Source: Helicobacteraceae bacterium
GTDB lineage: Bacteria; Campylobacterota; Campylobacteria; Campylobacterales; Sulfurimonadaceae
Assembly (NCBI GenBank): GCA_015488855.1
Contig: WFMY01000102.1
Location: 1 to 7,011 of the forward strand
Direction of reading: 5' to 3'
Length of the DNA stretch: 7,011 nucleotides
Each line of letters starts with the position of its first letter. Position 1 is the stretch's first letter. Below the pieces are notes generated by a model that worked only from the letters and a program-made list of their open reading frames with translations, had not been told where the DNA came from and searched no databases. The position numbers and the translations under genes are program-made. Of the stretch, positions 6,557 through 7,011 are shown one piece after another.

Positions 6557-7011
6557 AGTATCTCTCTCACCCCTTTTGCATTTGCACTAGAAAGAATTCC
6601 CTCATGTTCAAGTTGTTCTATAATTCTTGCAGAACGGTTATAACCTATTTGTAGCTTTCGCTGTAAATAGGAGATAGATGTTTTTCTATCACTTATGATT
6701 ACATTTTTTGCTTCTTCATAAAGTTCATCCAGTTCCTCGTAACTATCTCGAGATAAAGAATTGTCTTGTGGATTTTCTTCAACTAAAAAACCTTTATTAT
6801 AATTAGGAGGGCGTTGAGATTTAATAAAATCTACAATTTTTTCAATCTCTTCTTCTGAACTCCATGGAGCATGAAGTCGAACAAGTCCTGTTGAGCCAGG
6901 AGGAGTAAAAAGCATATCTCCACGACCGAGCAGAGATTCTGCACCCATCTGGTCAAGAATAATCTTAGAATCGACTTTCTGTCCAACCCGATAAGAGATA
7001 CGGGATGGAAG
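6553..7011 (-). CDS. ftsK: DNA translocase FtsK, C-terminal fragment
   Basis: FtsK is the septum-anchored hexameric DNA pump that clears chromosome termini at division and activates XerCD/XerH-type recombination at dif. The window holds the last 152 codons; the frame is open to the right edge, so the ATG at 6948 is internal and not a start. Residues 4-34 of the fragment (RISYRVGQKVDSKIILD, then GAESLLGRGDML) are the end of the RecA-like motor domain. A PPG segment and the LVRLHAPW strand follow (to about 50). After an acidic linker, residues 91-152 form the gamma winged-helix domain, with the hallmark SISYLQRKLQIGYNRSARI and IEQLEHEGIL. In other FtsK proteins this domain reads polar DNA sequences and contacts the recombinase. 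The end GVREIL is the normal family terminus. Its TGA overlaps the TTG of the small gene downstream. Confidence 0.97.
   Translation of the reverse strand, partial: LPSRISYRVGQKVDSKIILDQMGAESLLGRGDMLFTPPGSTGLVRLHAPWSSEEEIEKIVDFIKSQRPPNYNKGFLVEENPQDNSLSRDSYEELDELYEEAKNVIISDRKTSISYLQRKLQIGYNRSARIIEQLEHEGILSSANAKGVREIL

Noticed and set aside
6553..6948. Treating the 131-codon frame starting at the ATG at 6948 as a complete small gene
   Set aside because: The frame stays open to the window edge and the upstream residues (LPSRISYRVGQKVDSKIILD) are standard FtsK motor sequence, so the ATG is internal.
1..7011. Mobile element, CRISPR, toxin-antitoxin or defence system
   Set aside because: No transposase, integrase, direct-repeat array or paired small toxin/antitoxin frames are present; all large genes are core functions.

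Overview
The window is AT-rich bacterial chromosome with compact, mostly minus-strand genes. The protein sequences point to the Campylobacterota (formerly Epsilonproteobacteria), most likely a Sulfurimonas-like or related free-living member. The reasons are the forms of SecA, AcnB and LolA, the low GC content, and the arrangement permease - secA / lolA, which I recall from Campylobacter relatives. The genus assignment is inference; no search was run.

Layout from left to right. Bases 1-203 (minus) hold the N-terminus of an ABC-transporter permease of the LolC/LolE type, running off the left edge. Its TTG start overlaps the stop of secA (200-2782, minus). A divergent AT-rich promoter region (2783-2929) separates secA from lolA (2930-3445, plus). 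lolA converges on acnB (3468-6041, minus), and a near-perfect bidirectional terminator hairpin fills the 22 bp between them. A 119-bp intergenic stretch (6042-6160) carries the acnB promoter and weak hairpins. Then comes a small uncharacterised gene (6161-6556, minus) with an ExoX-C/DUF3820-like C-terminal motif. It starts by TTG/TGA overlap at the end of ftsK (6553-7011, minus), of which only the last 152 codons are present.

Functionally, the left half is an envelope-biogenesis cluster. SecA drives preprotein export, LolA is the periplasmic lipoprotein carrier (itself made with a Sec signal peptide), and the partial permease plausibly belongs to the complex that releases lipoproteins to LolA. 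acnB is a stand-alone TCA-cycle gene. The right edge is the chromosome-segregation translocase FtsK with a translationally coupled small partner.

I see no mobile element, CRISPR array, tRNA or rRNA. Apart from the small ftsK-linked gene and some regulatory structure, the content is core housekeeping, and I do not find a convincing new multi-gene system here.
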